From Halobacillus litoralis (GTDB lineage: Bacteria; Bacillota; Bacilli; Bacillales; Halobacillaceae), in the NCBI RefSeq assembly GCF_009856355.1, contig NZ_WMEW01000002.1:186001-250000 (forward strand): a stretch of DNA of 64,000 nucleotides, written 5' to 3'. Shown one piece after another: positions 1 to 9,080 of the stretch. A model generated the notes under the pieces. That model searched no databases. It saw nothing but the letters and a program-made list of their open reading frames with translations, and was not told the DNA's origin. The position numbers were made by a program, and so were the translations under genes. Each line of letters begins with the position of its first letter. Position 1 is the first letter of the stretch.

Positions 1-469
1 CGCCGCCTGGTTCATCACGGACGAGGATACCTGCTTCCTTCGGGTTTACATAAGAGGATTCATATCCTTCCTGCCTTAAATAGGCACTTAAAATTAATGC
101 AGATCCGTCCTCCCCGCAAGATTTCAAAGAGTCGATCGCTTTGGCTTCCTTCTTCTGCACCTGTTCCATAGAGAATTCCAAACGTTTTCTCACTTCTTCC
201 AATACATCCAGCGGAAGATTCAACTCATCAACCATGGATTGGAAACGATCGATGATCATTTTGTAAACATCATGGTCGACCTCTCCATTATGGATCGATT
301 CCCCCAGCTTTATGAGTAGATCCGTTACTTTCTGATCGCCGCTGTATCGCTTTCCTGGTGCGGAAACGACGACGACACGCCGTTCTTCTTCAGCTGTAAC
401 AATATTCTTCACTTTTTCGAGCTGTCCTGCATCGGCAACGGAGCTGCCGCCAAATTTTACGACCTTCAT
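1..469 (-). CDS. Aspartate kinase, N-terminal part (runs off the window)
   Basis: Phosphorylates L-aspartate, the first step to lysine, threonine, methionine and diaminopimelate. The visible 156 residues begin MKVVKFGGSSVA, the amino-acid-kinase nucleotide-binding motif. They continue with VVVSAPGKRYSGDQKVTD and, near residue 108, a SCGEDGSA segment. This matches the start of the YclM/ThrD-type aspartokinase III rather than DapG or LysC, as recalled from the family. The ATG at 469 is preceded by GAGGTG at a normal distance. The C-terminal ACT domains lie outside the window, so feedback class cannot be judged. Confidence 0.85.
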   Translation of the reverse strand, partial: MKVVKFGGSSVADAGQLEKVKNIVTAEEERRVVVVSAPGKRYSGDQKVTDLLIKLGESIHNGEVDHDVYKMIIDRFQSMVDELNLPLDVLEEVRKRLEFSMEQVQKKEAKAIDSLKSCGEDGSALILSAYLRQEGYESSYVNPKEAGILVRDEPGG

Positions 470-674
470 ATGTACAACACCTCATTAGAGTACCAAAGTA
501 ATTAATAATTAAGAATTGTAACACAAGTGGGGCGGAAAGATGAACAGATTTATCAAAATTTTTTAAAAAACTTTTTCTCTTAAATTTCTACAAGTTTTTT
601 ACAATTTCCTTATAAATCTGTTACATATTTGTTCATTATCCTATATTATGGATACTAGGAGGAAGGGTGATCTG

Positions 675-947
675 ATGGTTTTGATGAATGACGGGTTCGG
701 CGGCACACGATATTATCCAGAAAACAGCGAGATATCTGTCCTTTGCAGCTATTTTGATCAAGGACACAGATATGTCATTATTCAGTATTTGGACCTTCCT
801 TTCAGTTACCGGCTGATTAACCTTGACGGCCTTGCCTTTGTAGATAAGGAAGCCCAGGACTTTTTAATGGAGGAAATCCGCTCCATTGACGCAGGCGTTT
901 ACGATAACGCAGAGCTTGCTGGACAAATTAAACAGTTAATGACATAA
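675..947 (+). CDS. Hypothetical protein, 90 aa
   Basis: Small soluble protein that I cannot assign to a family. The frame is open from 648, but the strong Shine-Dalgarno AGGAGGAAGGG at 657-667 is correctly placed only for the ATG at 675 (MVLMNDGF). The product has a GGTRYYPE segment, two hydrophobic beta-like stretches (residues about 20-50) and an acidic helical C-terminus, with no signal peptide or membrane segment. It is transcribed convergently with spo0A and shares a bidirectional terminator with it. Lies between the aspartokinase and spo0A. Confidence 0.7.
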   Translation: MVLMNDGFGGTRYYPENSEISVLCSYFDQGHRYVIIQYLDLPFSYRLINLDGLAFVDKEAQDFLMEEIRSIDAGVYDNAELAGQIKQLMT

Positions 948-983
948 AAAAGCACGTATGTGAGAACACATACGTGCTTTTTT
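945..983. terminator. Bidirectional intrinsic terminator between the 90-aa gene and spo0A
   Basis: A near-perfect hairpin (AGCACGTATGTG / CACATACGTGCT around an AGAA loop) has an A-run on the left and a T-run on the right, so it can end transcripts from both sides. It lies exactly between the two convergent genes. Confidence 0.9.
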
Positions 984-990
984 GAATGGA

Positions 991-1770
991 TCAGCTTGCC
1001 CGATGCTCCAGGCGGAGACGATCAGCCACCATCGCGATGAATTCGCTGTTCGTGGGTTTTGCTTTCGTGTTGGAAATCGTGTAGCCGAACAAGGAGGAAA
1101 TGGCATCGATATTGCCCCGGTTCCAGGCTACTTCAATGGCGTGACGGATAGCTCTTTCGACGCGGGAAGCGGTCGTATTATATTTTGTGGCGATATCCGG
1201 ATAAAGGACCTTCGTAATAGATCCGAGCAGTTCCAAATCTTTATAGACCATTGTAATGGCTTCGCGGAGATACTGATAGCCCTTAATATGAGCGGGCACT
1301 CCTACTTCATGAATGATATGGGTGATGCTTGTATCCAGATCCGGTTTTTTCGATCTTGTTGAGGTATAACTGCTGCCAAGGGCGCGGTTGATTGGATCGC
1401 CCGCATGTTTAATCTGACGGACCTGCTCTCCAAGGTGGTCAAGATCGAAAGGCTTCATCATAAAGTAAGCCGCTCCAAGTTCGACGGCTTTTTTCGTCAC
1501 TTCTTCCTGTCCGAACGCTGTTAACATGATCACCTCGGGATGCTTGTCCATCTCCCTCAGCTTGTTCAATACAGCAAGACCGTCGAGATGTGGCATAATG
1601 ATATCCAATATCAGCACGTCCGGCTTCTTCTCTTCGACCATTTGCAGACAATCTTTTCCGTTGTACGAAGTACCGACCACTTCTATATCGTGAGTGTCTT
1701 CAAAATACTCTTCAAGAAGCTTTACCAGCTCTCTGTTATCATCAGCCAAACAAACTTGAATCTTTTCCAT
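991..1770 (-). CDS. spo0A: Spo0A, sporulation master response regulator
   Basis: Phosphorelay output regulator that binds 0A boxes and starts sporulation. The 259-residue product has an N-terminal receiver domain with acidic pocket D10/D11, phospho-acceptor D56 in the LILDIIMP segment, the conserved Thr in MLTAFG and Lys in MMKPFD. The C-terminal Spo0A DNA-binding domain includes [15 protein letters not shown], the recognition-helix region. The start is the ATG at 1770, preceded by AAGGAGG. The frame stays open 63 bases further upstream, but that stretch contains the predicted sigma-H promoter, so it is leader. Same neighbour order, spoIVB then spo0A, as in B. subtilis. Confidence 0.98.
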   Translation of the reverse strand: MEKIQVCLADDNRELVKLLEEYFEDTHDIEVVGTSYNGKDCLQMVEEKKPDVLILDIIMPHLDGLAVLNKLREMDKHPEVIMLTAFGQEEVTKKAVELGAAYFMMKPFDLDHLGEQVRQIKHAGDPINRALGSSYTSTRSKKPDLDTSITHIIHEVGVPAHIKGYQYLREAITMVYKDLELLGSITKVLYPDIATKYNTTASRVERAIRHAIEVAWNRGNIDAISSLFGYTISNTKAKPTNSEFIAMVADRLRLEHRAS

Positions 1771-1820
1771 TCCTTTTTCCTCCTTAAGAGAGTAGTCCTC
1801 TTTATTTCCGTAATACACGT

Positions 1821-1848
1821 ATTCGACAGGCATAAGATACTTCCCTTT
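1821..1848 (-). promoter_or_regulatory. Sigma-H type promoter (Ps-like) of spo0A
   Basis: On the minus strand AAAGGGAAG, 12 bases, then GTCGAAT matches the sigma-H consensus RnAGGAwWW-N11/12-RnnGAAT well, with a perfect -10 and two differences in the -35. Predicted transcription start is about 45 bases before the spo0A ATG. In B. subtilis spo0A has a sigma-H promoter (Ps) in the equivalent place. Confidence 0.75.
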
Positions 1849-1922
1849 TTATTATAACAAAAAATATAATAAATGAGAGAATATCTGGCAAATGCTTAAA
1901 ATTACTCGATTTTTCGTATGTA

Positions 1923-1962
1923 TTCGACATAACTGCCCATGTGTATGTCGAAATTTGTCGAC
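1923..1962. promoter_or_regulatory. Cluster of three Spo0A boxes upstream of spo0A
   Basis: Three copies of the 0A core TGTCGAA or a one-base variant: inverted at 1923-1929, direct at 1946-1952, and TGTCGAC at 1956-1962 inside a TTGTCGACAA palindrome. They sit about 75-115 bases upstream of the sigma-H-like promoter, consistent with autoregulation as known in B. subtilis. Confidence 0.75.
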
Positions 1963-1992
1963 AAAAAGAAAAGGAGCCCCTGTTGAGCTCCT
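1962..1992 (-). terminator. Terminator of spoIVB
   Basis: Minus-strand stem AGGAGC / GCTCCT followed by TTTTCTTTTT. The stem overlaps the spoIVB stop codon. Confidence 0.75.
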
Positions 1993-3217
1993 ATCCTGCT
2001 TTCTTCTCTTCTTCATGGAGGGAAATGCCTGCTTCCTGCAGCATCCACTCGATATGGACGCCGTATCCGCTTGTCGGATCATTGACGAATACATGGGTGA
2101 CAGCACCGATGATTTTCCCATTCTGGATAATCGGGCTCCCACTCATCCCCTGAACGATTCCTCCTGTTTTATCCAGGAGTTCAGGATCAGTGATCTTAAC
2201 AATCATGCCCTTTGTCACTGCTGCTTTCTTCGGCATATTACTGACGATTTCCACATCGAAGGTCTGCATTTTCTCCCCATCAAGAACCGTCATGATCTGA
2301 GCCGGCCCTTCTTCCACCTGTTCGGCGAAACCAATGGGAAGTCCTTCCGGATATTCTTCATTCGTCATATCATCATCCAATGTACCAAAAATGCCGAACG
2401 GCGTGTTTTTGGTAATGATGCCCAGGCGGTCGTTTCTCAAGGAGAACTTTGCTTTTTTCTCGCCGGGGACACCCTGCGCTCCTTTTTCAATGGAAGTGAC
2501 CTGCGATTTGACTATGGTACCTTCATGGATTTCAATCGGTTTTTTCGTATCCATATCGGAAATGACATGACCCAGGGCTCCATACTTCTTGGTTTCCGGA
2601 TCATAAAAAGTCATCGTCCCGATTCCAGCCGCAGAGTCACGAATATACAGACCAATCTGATATTCCTTCTCCCTCGGATTATAGGACGGGGTCAGACTTG
2701 CCGTCGTCATTTCCTTCCCCCGTTTAATTTTCAGTTCGAGGGATTCTTTCCTTTCCCCGGTTTCCTTTACGATGGAGGATAATTTCTCCATACTGTTGAT
2801 TTCCTCTCCGTTCCCTTCAAGCAGAATATCACCTATTTGGATTTCCGCCTGCTCTCCGGGCGATGTCCGTTGCTCGTCTTGTCCGTTCACGAGGTGGTGA
2901 CCTACGACAAGGACACCTTTCGTATGAAGCTCAACACCTACCGACTGACCTCCGGGGATCAACCGGATATCCCTGACCTTCTCAAGGGTTGTTTTCTTAA
3001 CCGGGACACCTGCAAACTCATAGAACACTTCGTGATCATTCGTGGAGGAAAAAGCCGTCCACGCTTCCTGATCTGCCGAATGTTCATCGTGGCTTGCGCT
3101 GACTTTTACTTCTGCCGGTATGGACAGATAGTGCTGTACGGGGGCGTAAAAGGGCAAAATAAGCATAAACAGCAGGAGAACAGAACCACATATATAGTTA
3201 AGTGCTTGTTTTTTCAC
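1991..3217 (-). CDS. spoIVB: SpoIVB, intercompartmental signalling serine peptidase
   Basis: Forespore-secreted S55 peptidase that triggers processing of pro-sigma-K by the SpoIVFA/SpoIVFB complex. The 408-residue product has an N-terminal membrane anchor ([13 protein letters not shown]), a central PDZ domain and a C-terminal peptidase domain. The catalytic Ser lies in [16 protein letters not shown], followed by [10 protein letters not shown]. The start is chosen as GTG 3217, which has AAGGAGAG seven bases before it. A TTG thirty bases upstream is in frame but has no ribosome site. Upstream, CATTATA on the minus strand near 3266 resembles a sigma-G -10, but the -35 is weak. Confidence 0.96.
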   Translation of the reverse strand: MKKQALNYICGSVLLLFMLILPFYAPVQHYLSIPAEVKVSASHDEHSADQEAWTAFSSTNDHEVFYEFAGVPVKKTTLEKVRDIRLIPGGQSVGVELHTKGVLVVGHHLVNGQDEQRTSPGEQAEIQIGDILLEGNGEEINSMEKLSSIVKETGERKESLELKIKRGKEMTTASLTPSYNPREKEYQIGLYIRDSAAGIGTMTFYDPETKKYGALGHVISDMDTKKPIEIHEGTIVKSQVTSIEKGAQGVPGEKKAKFSLRNDRLGIITKNTPFGIFGTLDDDMTNEEYPEGLPIGFAEQVEEGPAQIMTVLDGEKMQTFDVEIVSNMPKKAAVTKGMIVKITDPELLDKTGGIVQGMSGSPIIQNGKIIGAVTHVFVNDPTSGYGVHIEWMLQEAGISLHEEEKKAG

Positions 3218-3401
3218 GGGTTCACTCTCCTTGTACTCCAGTACCAACTAAATGGCTTACTTATAATGTGGTCTTCCTGTATCCTTTTTAAACGAGCATA
3301 ATCTGAGTAATTATAGTACCGTTTGCCTTGCTTTGAAACATTCTCCAACGTATAGGTAAACGTTGTATAGATAGGTGTTTTCATGGAAAACATAAGACAA
3401 A

Positions 3402-3430
3402 TAAAAACGCATGGACTCGTCCATGCGCTT
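3402..3430 (-). terminator. Terminator of recN
   Basis: Minus-strand hairpin GCGCATGGAC / GTCCATGCG followed by TTTTTATTTG, immediately after the recN stop. Confidence 0.85.
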
Positions 3431-3437
3431 AGGTTGA

Positions 3438-5168
3438 TCAAGATGATTTACTTTTATGTTTATCGGCCATAGTCAGCAGTTCCCTCGCGTGCTCTACGGT
3501 TGTAGCTGTCAATTCAGCTCCCGTAATCATGCGGGAGATTTCATCTGCTTTTTCATCGAGTGAGAGCTCTTTGGCAGCGGTCGATGTCCGCTCATCCTCC
3601 ACACGTTTTTCTATCCGGACATGTGTATCAGCCATAGCGGCAACCTGTGGAAGGTGGGAAATACACAGCACCTGTGAACCCTCGGAAATGCCGTAAATTT
3701 TTTCGGCAATCGCCTGGGCCACTCTTCCACTGACACCTGTGTCCACCTCATCAAAGATCACACTGGTAATGCCCTGGTGTCTTGAGAAAATCCGTTTTAA
3801 AGCCAGCATAATACGGGACATTTCTCCTCCGGAAGCTACTTTATGTAGTTCTTTAAGCGGTTCGCCCGGGTTGGTCGTAATTAAAAACTTCACAAGATCA
3901 ATGCCGTTTGGAAGCAGCTGGACAGGCGATCCTTCCAACTCCGGATCGCCTTGTCTGCCTGGTTTCGTCTGCAGATCGACTGCAAAGGCTGCTTTCTCCA
4001 AATAAAGATCCCGCAGCTCTACATGGATGAATTCGGCGAGCTGTTCGGCAGCTTTCGCACGAATTTCATGCATCCCCTGCGCCTCAAGAAGGGCGTCCTG
4101 AGACAATTCTGCAATTTCATTCTCCATCTTGCTCAGGTGAGAATCCTTGTTGCGGATTTCGTCGATCTCCTCTTCGATCCGGGAAGCATACTGAAGCATA
4201 TCATCCACTGTCGCCCCGTATTTCTTCTTCAACCGGTTCAGCTCGTTCAGCCTGGACTCAATCTGGTTAAGACGCTCAGGATCAAACTCCAGTTCAGCCA
4301 TATGGTTACTCAGCTTAAAAGTCATCTCTTCCATCAGATAATAAGTGTTAGTCATCTCTTCAGATAATTTCGCCAGATTATCATCCACATCCGAGGTGCT
4401 TTCCAGAGAGGTCATCGCATGACTAAGCCAGTCCAGTCCACGCTGCTCCCCGTACAAGGAGTAATAAGCATCATGAATCCCTTGATAGACCTTTTCGAAA
4501 TTCATGAGTTTCTTCCGTTCTTCCGCAAGCTCATCATCTTCAAGCGGCTGCATTTCAGCTCCCTGAAGCTCTCGGAGTTGAAATTCGAGCAGATCAAGCC
4601 GCTGAGCCATTTCCTGTTCATTCTCACTTAATTCTTTATAGCGCTTCTTCATTGTCCTGTATTTGTCATAAACGCTTTCATATTCATCCAGCACAGATCG
4701 GAGCTCTTCCCCGGCAAAAACATCAAGCAGTTCAACGTGCCGGTCAGGGTCCATAAGCGACTGTGTCTCATGCTGGCTGTGAATGTCTATTAAGGAATGT
4801 CCGAACTCCCTCATGATCCCGAGTGTAACCAGCTTTCCATTCACCCGGCAGATGCTTTTCCCCTGATGGGTAATGGTCCGCTCCAGTACCACCATGCCGT
4901 CCTGATCAATATCCACACCGTAATCCTGCCCGACCTTATAGATCGGATGATCCGGCTGTACTGTAAATAAACCTTCAATTTCGGCCTTTTTTGTTCCATG
5001 ACGAACAAATTCAACGGATCCCCGTCCGCCGGAAAGAAGCTGAATCGCATCAATAATGATGGATTTCCCAGCCCCCGTTTCACCGGTCAGTACAGTCAAA
5101 CCTTCTTTGAACGTGATTGAGATCTCATCAATGATTGCAAAATCACGAATAGACAACTCTGTTAGCAT
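3438..5168 (-). CDS. recN: RecN, DNA double-strand-break repair ATPase
   Basis: SMC-like protein gathering DNA ends early in recombinational repair. The 576-residue product starts MLTELSIRDFAIID and carries Walker A GETGAGKS. It has long heptad-rich coiled-coil arms (roughly residues 160-360) and a C-terminal ABC signature VASGGEMSR, then the Walker B region SVIFDEVDTGVSG. The start is the second in-frame ATG (5168), because GAGGTGG is 8 bases from it and abuts the first ATG. It follows ahrC closely, as in B. subtilis. Confidence 0.97.
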   Translation of the reverse strand: MLTELSIRDFAIIDEISITFKEGLTVLTGETGAGKSIIIDAIQLLSGGRGSVEFVRHGTKKAEIEGLFTVQPDHPIYKVGQDYGVDIDQDGMVVLERTITHQGKSICRVNGKLVTLGIMREFGHSLIDIHSQHETQSLMDPDRHVELLDVFAGEELRSVLDEYESVYDKYRTMKKRYKELSENEQEMAQRLDLLEFQLRELQGAEMQPLEDDELAEERKKLMNFEKVYQGIHDAYYSLYGEQRGLDWLSHAMTSLESTSDVDDNLAKLSEEMTNTYYLMEEMTFKLSNHMAELEFDPERLNQIESRLNELNRLKKKYGATVDDMLQYASRIEEEIDEIRNKDSHLSKMENEIAELSQDALLEAQGMHEIRAKAAEQLAEFIHVELRDLYLEKAAFAVDLQTKPGRQGDPELEGSPVQLLPNGIDLVKFLITTNPGEPLKELHKVASGGEMSRIMLALKRIFSRHQGITSVIFDEVDTGVSGRVAQAIAEKIYGISEGSQVLCISHLPQVAAMADTHVRIEKRVEDERTSTAAKELSLDEKADEISRMITGAELTATTVEHARELLTMADKHKSKSS

Positions 5169-5185
5169 GAAACCATCCACCTCAG

Positions 5186-5635
5186 TTATAGCATATTTAG
5201 CAGCTGCTCACTAATTGACTCCGTATGTTCTTCACTGCGGCAGATAATTAAGCAGGTATCATCTCCGCAGATGGTCCCCATAATTTCATCCCATTCCAGA
5301 TTATCCACTAGAGCACCAACAGCATTGGCATTTCCCGGCAGGGTTTTCAAAATAATAAAATGTCCGGCCCGATCTATACTGACAAAGGCATCCATCATGA
5401 GCCGTTTCAGCTTTTCAAAGGGATTGAAGCGCTGATCTGCAGGGAGACTGTATTTGTAACGGCCATCCATCATCGGCACCTTTACAAGATGCAGCTCTTT
5501 GATATCGCGGGATACCGTTGCCTGGGTGACATTGTATCCCATACCCTTCAATCGGTCGACCAGCTCATCCTGGGTTTCAATATCGTCGTTTGTGATCAGT
5601 TCCCTGATTTTGATGTGACGTTGTCCTTTGTTCAT
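5186..5635 (-). CDS. ahrC: Arginine repressor/activator AhrC (ArgR family)
   Basis: Hexameric arginine-sensing regulator of arginine biosynthesis and catabolism. The 149-residue product has an N-terminal winged helix ([12 protein letters not shown], then TVSRDIKEL) and a C-terminal arginine-binding domain with [12 protein letters not shown] and [14 protein letters not shown]. Start ATG 5635 follows GGAGGATG; an earlier in-frame codon lacks spacing. Only 17 bases separate it from recN, so the two are probably cotranscribed. A terminator separates it from tlyA upstream. Confidence 0.97.
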   Translation of the reverse strand: MNKGQRHIKIRELITNDDIETQDELVDRLKGMGYNVTQATVSRDIKELHLVKVPMMDGRYKYSLPADQRFNPFEKLKRLMMDAFVSIDRAGHFIILKTLPGNANAVGALVDNLEWDEIMGTICGDDTCLIICRSEEHTESISEQLLNML

Positions 5636-5665
5636 GACCATCCTCCGTTTCAAGTCCTTCCATAA

Positions 5666-5691
5666 GAAAAGGGCCTGTACTAAGCCCTTTT
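5666..5691 (-). terminator. Terminator between tlyA and ahrC
   Basis: Minus-strand AAAAGGGC / GCCCTTTT hairpin with a T-rich tail. It probably ends the isoprenoid/OLE/tlyA transcript, at least partly, before ahrC-recN. Confidence 0.65.
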
Positions 5692-5698
5692 ACATTCA

Positions 5699-6517
5699 TT
5701 ATGCGTTTCTGCTGTGCGCCTCATGCGCTTCGTTGACTACAGCATCGATATCCACCTGTTCTCCATTGCTGCCGGCATGATCCAGCCGCAGGTGGACGAG
5801 GAATTCAATATTGCCATCCCCGCCGGTAATCGGAGAAAAAGTGAGTCCATAAACAGAATATCCGTGATCGGAAGCAAAATCAAGAATTGTTTTCACAACC
5901 TCTTTATGAATCGCGGGGTCTCTCACAATTCCCTTTTTCCCTACTTGTTCTCTGCCTGCTTCAAACTGTGGTTTTATGAGTGCCGCCACATCCCCCTGCT
6001 GCTCCAGAATCTCAGCAAGGACCGGCAGAATGATGCGGAGGGAAATGAAGGAGACATCAATGGAAGCGAACTGCGGCTGTCCGTGAGTCAGATCCTCTTT
6101 GGTCACATACCGGAAATTGGTACGCTCCATGACAACCACCTGGTCATGGTTGCGGAGACGCCAGTCGAGTTGATTATATCCCACATCTACAGCATAACTC
6201 AGCCGCGCTCCGTTCTGCAGCGCACAGTCCGTAAAACCTCCGGTGGAAGATCCGATATCAATCATAACCTTATCTTGAACAGAAAGGTCAAAGTGCTTCA
6301 ACGCTTTTTCCAGTTTCAAACCGCCCCGGCTGACATAAGGAATAGGACGACCTTTAACCGTCAGTTCCAAGTCCTCCTCCACCTTCAAGCCGGGCTTATC
6401 GAGGCGGACTTGTTCATGAAATACAAGACCGGCCATGATGGTTCGTTTCGCTTTTTCCCGGGTTTCTATATACCCTTTTTCTACAAGTAATACATCTAAT
6501 CGTACTTTTCTGCCCAT
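5699..6517 (-). CDS. TlyA/YqxC family rRNA (cytidine-2'-O)-methyltransferase
   Basis: Family members 2'-O-methylate cytidines of 16S/23S rRNA; some are called hemolysin-like. The 272-residue product has an N-terminal S4 RNA-binding domain (VRLDVLLVEKGYIETREKA). An FtsJ-like Rossmann methyltransferase follows, with SAM loop DIGSSTGGFTDCAL near residues 92-105 and the ASIDVSFISL segment. It starts 5 bases after dxs ends, with GAGGG inside the dxs end as ribosome site, so it is cotranscribed with dxs. Confidence 0.93.
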   Translation of the reverse strand: MGRKVRLDVLLVEKGYIETREKAKRTIMAGLVFHEQVRLDKPGLKVEEDLELTVKGRPIPYVSRGGLKLEKALKHFDLSVQDKVMIDIGSSTGGFTDCALQNGARLSYAVDVGYNQLDWRLRNHDQVVVMERTNFRYVTKEDLTHGQPQFASIDVSFISLRIILPVLAEILEQQGDVAALIKPQFEAGREQVGKKGIVRDPAIHKEVVKTILDFASDHGYSVYGLTFSPITGGDGNIEFLVHLRLDHAGSNGEQVDIDAVVNEAHEAHSRNA

Positions 6518-6522
6518 ATCGT

Positions 6523-8415
6523 TTATGCCCTCTGCTGTTTTGTTGGTATCAATTCTTTTAAGTGTTTCACCATGTTATCCGGAGTCAGGCCGATCTCTTC
6601 CCAGAGTTTTGGTACGCTTCCGTGTTCGATGAAGCGATCAGGAACTCCCATACGCCGCACCCACTGGGAGGTATAGCTGTTTTCCTCTGCGAATTCAAGC
6701 ACCGCTGAGCCAAATCCACCCTGTAGAACAGCTTCCTCTACCGTTAAAATCGGAAGGCCCTGCTTCATGATGTCATGCAGCATAGACTCGTCCATCGGCT
6801 TGATGTAGCGGGCATTCACAACCCGTACAGAGCGCCCTTCCTTTTCAAGACGGTCCGCTGCGTCAAGCGCCATATCGATGGTTGTCCCGAACGTAAGAAT
6901 AACCGCTTCCGTACCTTCTTTCAGAACTTCCCAGCTGCCCACGGGTATGGACCTCATCTGTTTATCCGTTTCGACCCCTTTCGCGTTGCCGCGCGGGTAA
7001 CGAATCGCAAATGGTCCTTCATCGTATTCTGCCGCTGTATGGACGAGGTGCTGCGCTTCATTCTCATCTTTAGGCATGCTGATGATCATATTTGGAACAG
7101 ACCTGAGGAACGCAATATCAAAGACGCCCTGGTGGGTTTCTCCATCAGCACCGACAAGCCCTGCACGGTCGATACCAAAAGTCACATTCAATTTCTGACG
7201 GGCTACATCATGGACGACCTGATCGTAACCTCGCTGCAGGAATGTGGAATAAATAGCCAGAAACGGCTTCATCCCCTGAGTCGCAAGACCGGCGGACATC
7301 GTTGTCGCATGCTGTTCGGCAATTCCCACATCAAACAAACGATCAGGGAATTCCTCACCGAACTTTTCAAGCTTGGATCCAAGGATCATCGCAGGTGTAA
7401 CAGCGACAATGCGCTCATCTCCGTGTGCTTTTTTAATTAGAGCATCACTGATGACGGAGCTCCATGCGGGCGGGGCATTGACAGGCTTAATTTTTTCTCC
7501 TGATTCAATCTTATAGGGGCCGACACCATGCCATTTATCCTTCACATCAGTTTCTGCCGGATGGTACCCCTTCCCTTTCTTCGTCATCACATGTACGATG
7601 ACCGGGCCGTCTGTCTTTCTGGCATAGTTCAGGTTTTCCATCAAGTCTTCAAAGTCATGTCCATCCACAGGGCCGTAGTACGTGAATCCGAGCTCTTCAA
7701 AAAACATGCCCGGAACGACGAAGTACTTCATACTGTCTTTCAAGCGTTCAGCCGCCTGGGCAATCTTCCCGCCGACAGCCGGAATCTTCTTCAGCAGCCA
7801 TTCCAGATCATCTTTGGCACGATTATACTTCCCGGCGCTTCTCATCCGCCCGAGAGCCCCGTGGAGAGCTCCTACGTTTTTGGCAATCGACATTTCGTTA
7901 TCGTTCAAGATAACGGTTACATTCTTTTTCTCATGCCCGATATGGTTCAGAGCCTCCAGCGCCATACCACCGGTCAGGGCTCCATCACCAATGACAGGCA
8001 GAATGGAATGGTCCTGTTTTTTCAGGTCTCGTGCAATCGCCATTCCCATGGCAGCGGATAATGAAGTTGAACTGTGTCCGGTTTCCCATACATCATGCTC
8101 ACTTTCATCCCGCTTCGGGAACCCGCACAATCCTTTATATTGACGGAGTGAATCAAACTGTCCTCCACGTCCGGTCAGAATTTTATGGATATACGACTGG
8201 TGGCCGACATCCCATATGAAGCGGTCCACAGGACTGTTATATACTTTATGGAGAGCCAGCGTCAGCTCTACAACTCCAAGGTTCGCACCGAGGTGGCCGC
8301 CTGTAGTGGCGAGATTCTCAATTAAAAACTGTCTTACTTCTGCTGCAAATTCTTCCAATTGTTTCGTATTCATATCCTTCAATAACGAAGGGTCGTTGAT
8401 TCTGCTCAGATCCAT
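6523..8415 (-). CDS. dxs: 1-deoxy-D-xylulose-5-phosphate synthase
   Basis: First enzyme of the MEP isoprenoid pathway; condenses pyruvate and glyceraldehyde 3-phosphate using thiamine diphosphate. The 630-residue product has the thiamine motif [15 protein letters not shown], the transketolase-like catalytic Glu in DVGIAEQHA and a C-terminal transketolase domain ([15 protein letters not shown]). Start ATG 8415 follows AAGGGGG. It lies 18 bases after oapA, the arrangement reported for OLE RNA loci in B. halodurans, where the RNA and oapA sit inside an isoprenoid operon. Confidence 0.97.
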   Translation of the reverse strand: MDLSRINDPSLLKDMNTKQLEEFAAEVRQFLIENLATTGGHLGANLGVVELTLALHKVYNSPVDRFIWDVGHQSYIHKILTGRGGQFDSLRQYKGLCGFPKRDESEHDVWETGHSSTSLSAAMGMAIARDLKKQDHSILPVIGDGALTGGMALEALNHIGHEKKNVTVILNDNEMSIAKNVGALHGALGRMRSAGKYNRAKDDLEWLLKKIPAVGGKIAQAAERLKDSMKYFVVPGMFFEELGFTYYGPVDGHDFEDLMENLNYARKTDGPVIVHVMTKKGKGYHPAETDVKDKWHGVGPYKIESGEKIKPVNAPPAWSSVISDALIKKAHGDERIVAVTPAMILGSKLEKFGEEFPDRLFDVGIAEQHATTMSAGLATQGMKPFLAIYSTFLQRGYDQVVHDVARQKLNVTFGIDRAGLVGADGETHQGVFDIAFLRSVPNMIISMPKDENEAQHLVHTAAEYDEGPFAIRYPRGNAKGVETDKQMRSIPVGSWEVLKEGTEAVILTFGTTIDMALDAADRLEKEGRSVRVVNARYIKPMDESMLHDIMKQGLPILTVEEAVLQGGFGSAVLEFAEENSYTSQWVRRMGVPDRFIEHGSVPKLWEEIGLTPDNMVKHLKELIPTKQQRA

Positions 8416-8433
8416 TGAAGGACCCCCTTGTAT

Positions 8434-9033
8434 TTATCTTGATTTTTTAGTGGACGACATCATGTTTGATAATATTCTTACATTTAATTTGTTTTCTAAC
8501 CAGGCAATCACTCTGGCAGCAAAAAAGATGATCCGCGTGGAATGATTGATGGCGAAGAATTTACCAAGTGCCTTTCCTCCCACTGTCAGAGCTGCCACGA
8601 TGCTGGTAAGGAACACGTTGATCCCAATCTGAACGGCGGACCCTTCTGTGTACCCGAAACTCGAAGCGAGCTGAAGTACGACGACAGTGGAGGCCGTACC
8701 ACTAACTATACCAGATATATCCCCTATTACGTCGTTACAGAAACTTGCGAATCGATCCGCATTTCTGACAATCGCAATAGCCTCCTTGGAGCCCGGGACC
8801 TTCTCCGAAGCCATTGCATGGAAAGGCTTCTCTTCAGCAGCTGTAGCTGCTATACCAAGCATATCAAAGACTACACCGGTAAATACGATGATAAATACAA
8901 TGATTAGTCCAATGATCCACATGACTCCACTTAAAACGGAAGATGAGATAACTGAAAAAATAGCCGCTAACACAAATGTGATAACGGCGATGCTCAAACT
9001 GAAATTTACGGCTTTTTTTAATTTATTATCCAT
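8434..9033 (-). CDS. oapA: OapA, OLE RNA-associated membrane protein
   Basis: The 199-residue polytopic membrane protein has hydrophobic segments at about 12-33, 36-58, 103-122 and 133-152. Between them lies a conserved hydrophilic stretch (AATAAEEKPFHAMASEKVPG) and a motif with D101 and D105 (FCNDVIGDISG). This resembles the small proteins often auto-named magnesium/cobalt transporter CorB-like (DUF21/CNNM-like). The assignment as OapA rests on that family resemblance plus position directly 3' of the OLE RNA and 5' of dxs. In B. halodurans OapA binds OLE RNA and holds it at the membrane. Ribosome site AGAGG, ATG 9033. Confidence 0.9.
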   Translation of the reverse strand: MDNKLKKAVNFSLSIAVITFVLAAIFSVISSSVLSGVMWIIGLIIVFIIVFTGVVFDMLGIAATAAEEKPFHAMASEKVPGSKEAIAIVRNADRFASFCNDVIGDISGIVSGTASTVVVLQLASSFGYTEGSAVQIGINVFLTSIVAALTVGGKALGKFFAINHSTRIIFFAARVIAWLENKLNVRILSNMMSSTKKSR

Positions 9034-9080
9034 TCTTAACCTCTATATCCATATATAATCATAAATTGTTTATGTAAAAG

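Noticed and set aside
1771..1833. N-terminal extension of Spo0A by 21 codons
   Set aside because: The stretch contains the predicted sigma-H promoter, and a strong AAGGAGG marks the ATG at 1770.
1892..2782. Long plus-strand open frame of 296 codons opposite spoIVB
   Set aside because: It is an antisense shadow of spoIVB with low-quality composition (Phe/Arg/His-rich) and no ribosome site.
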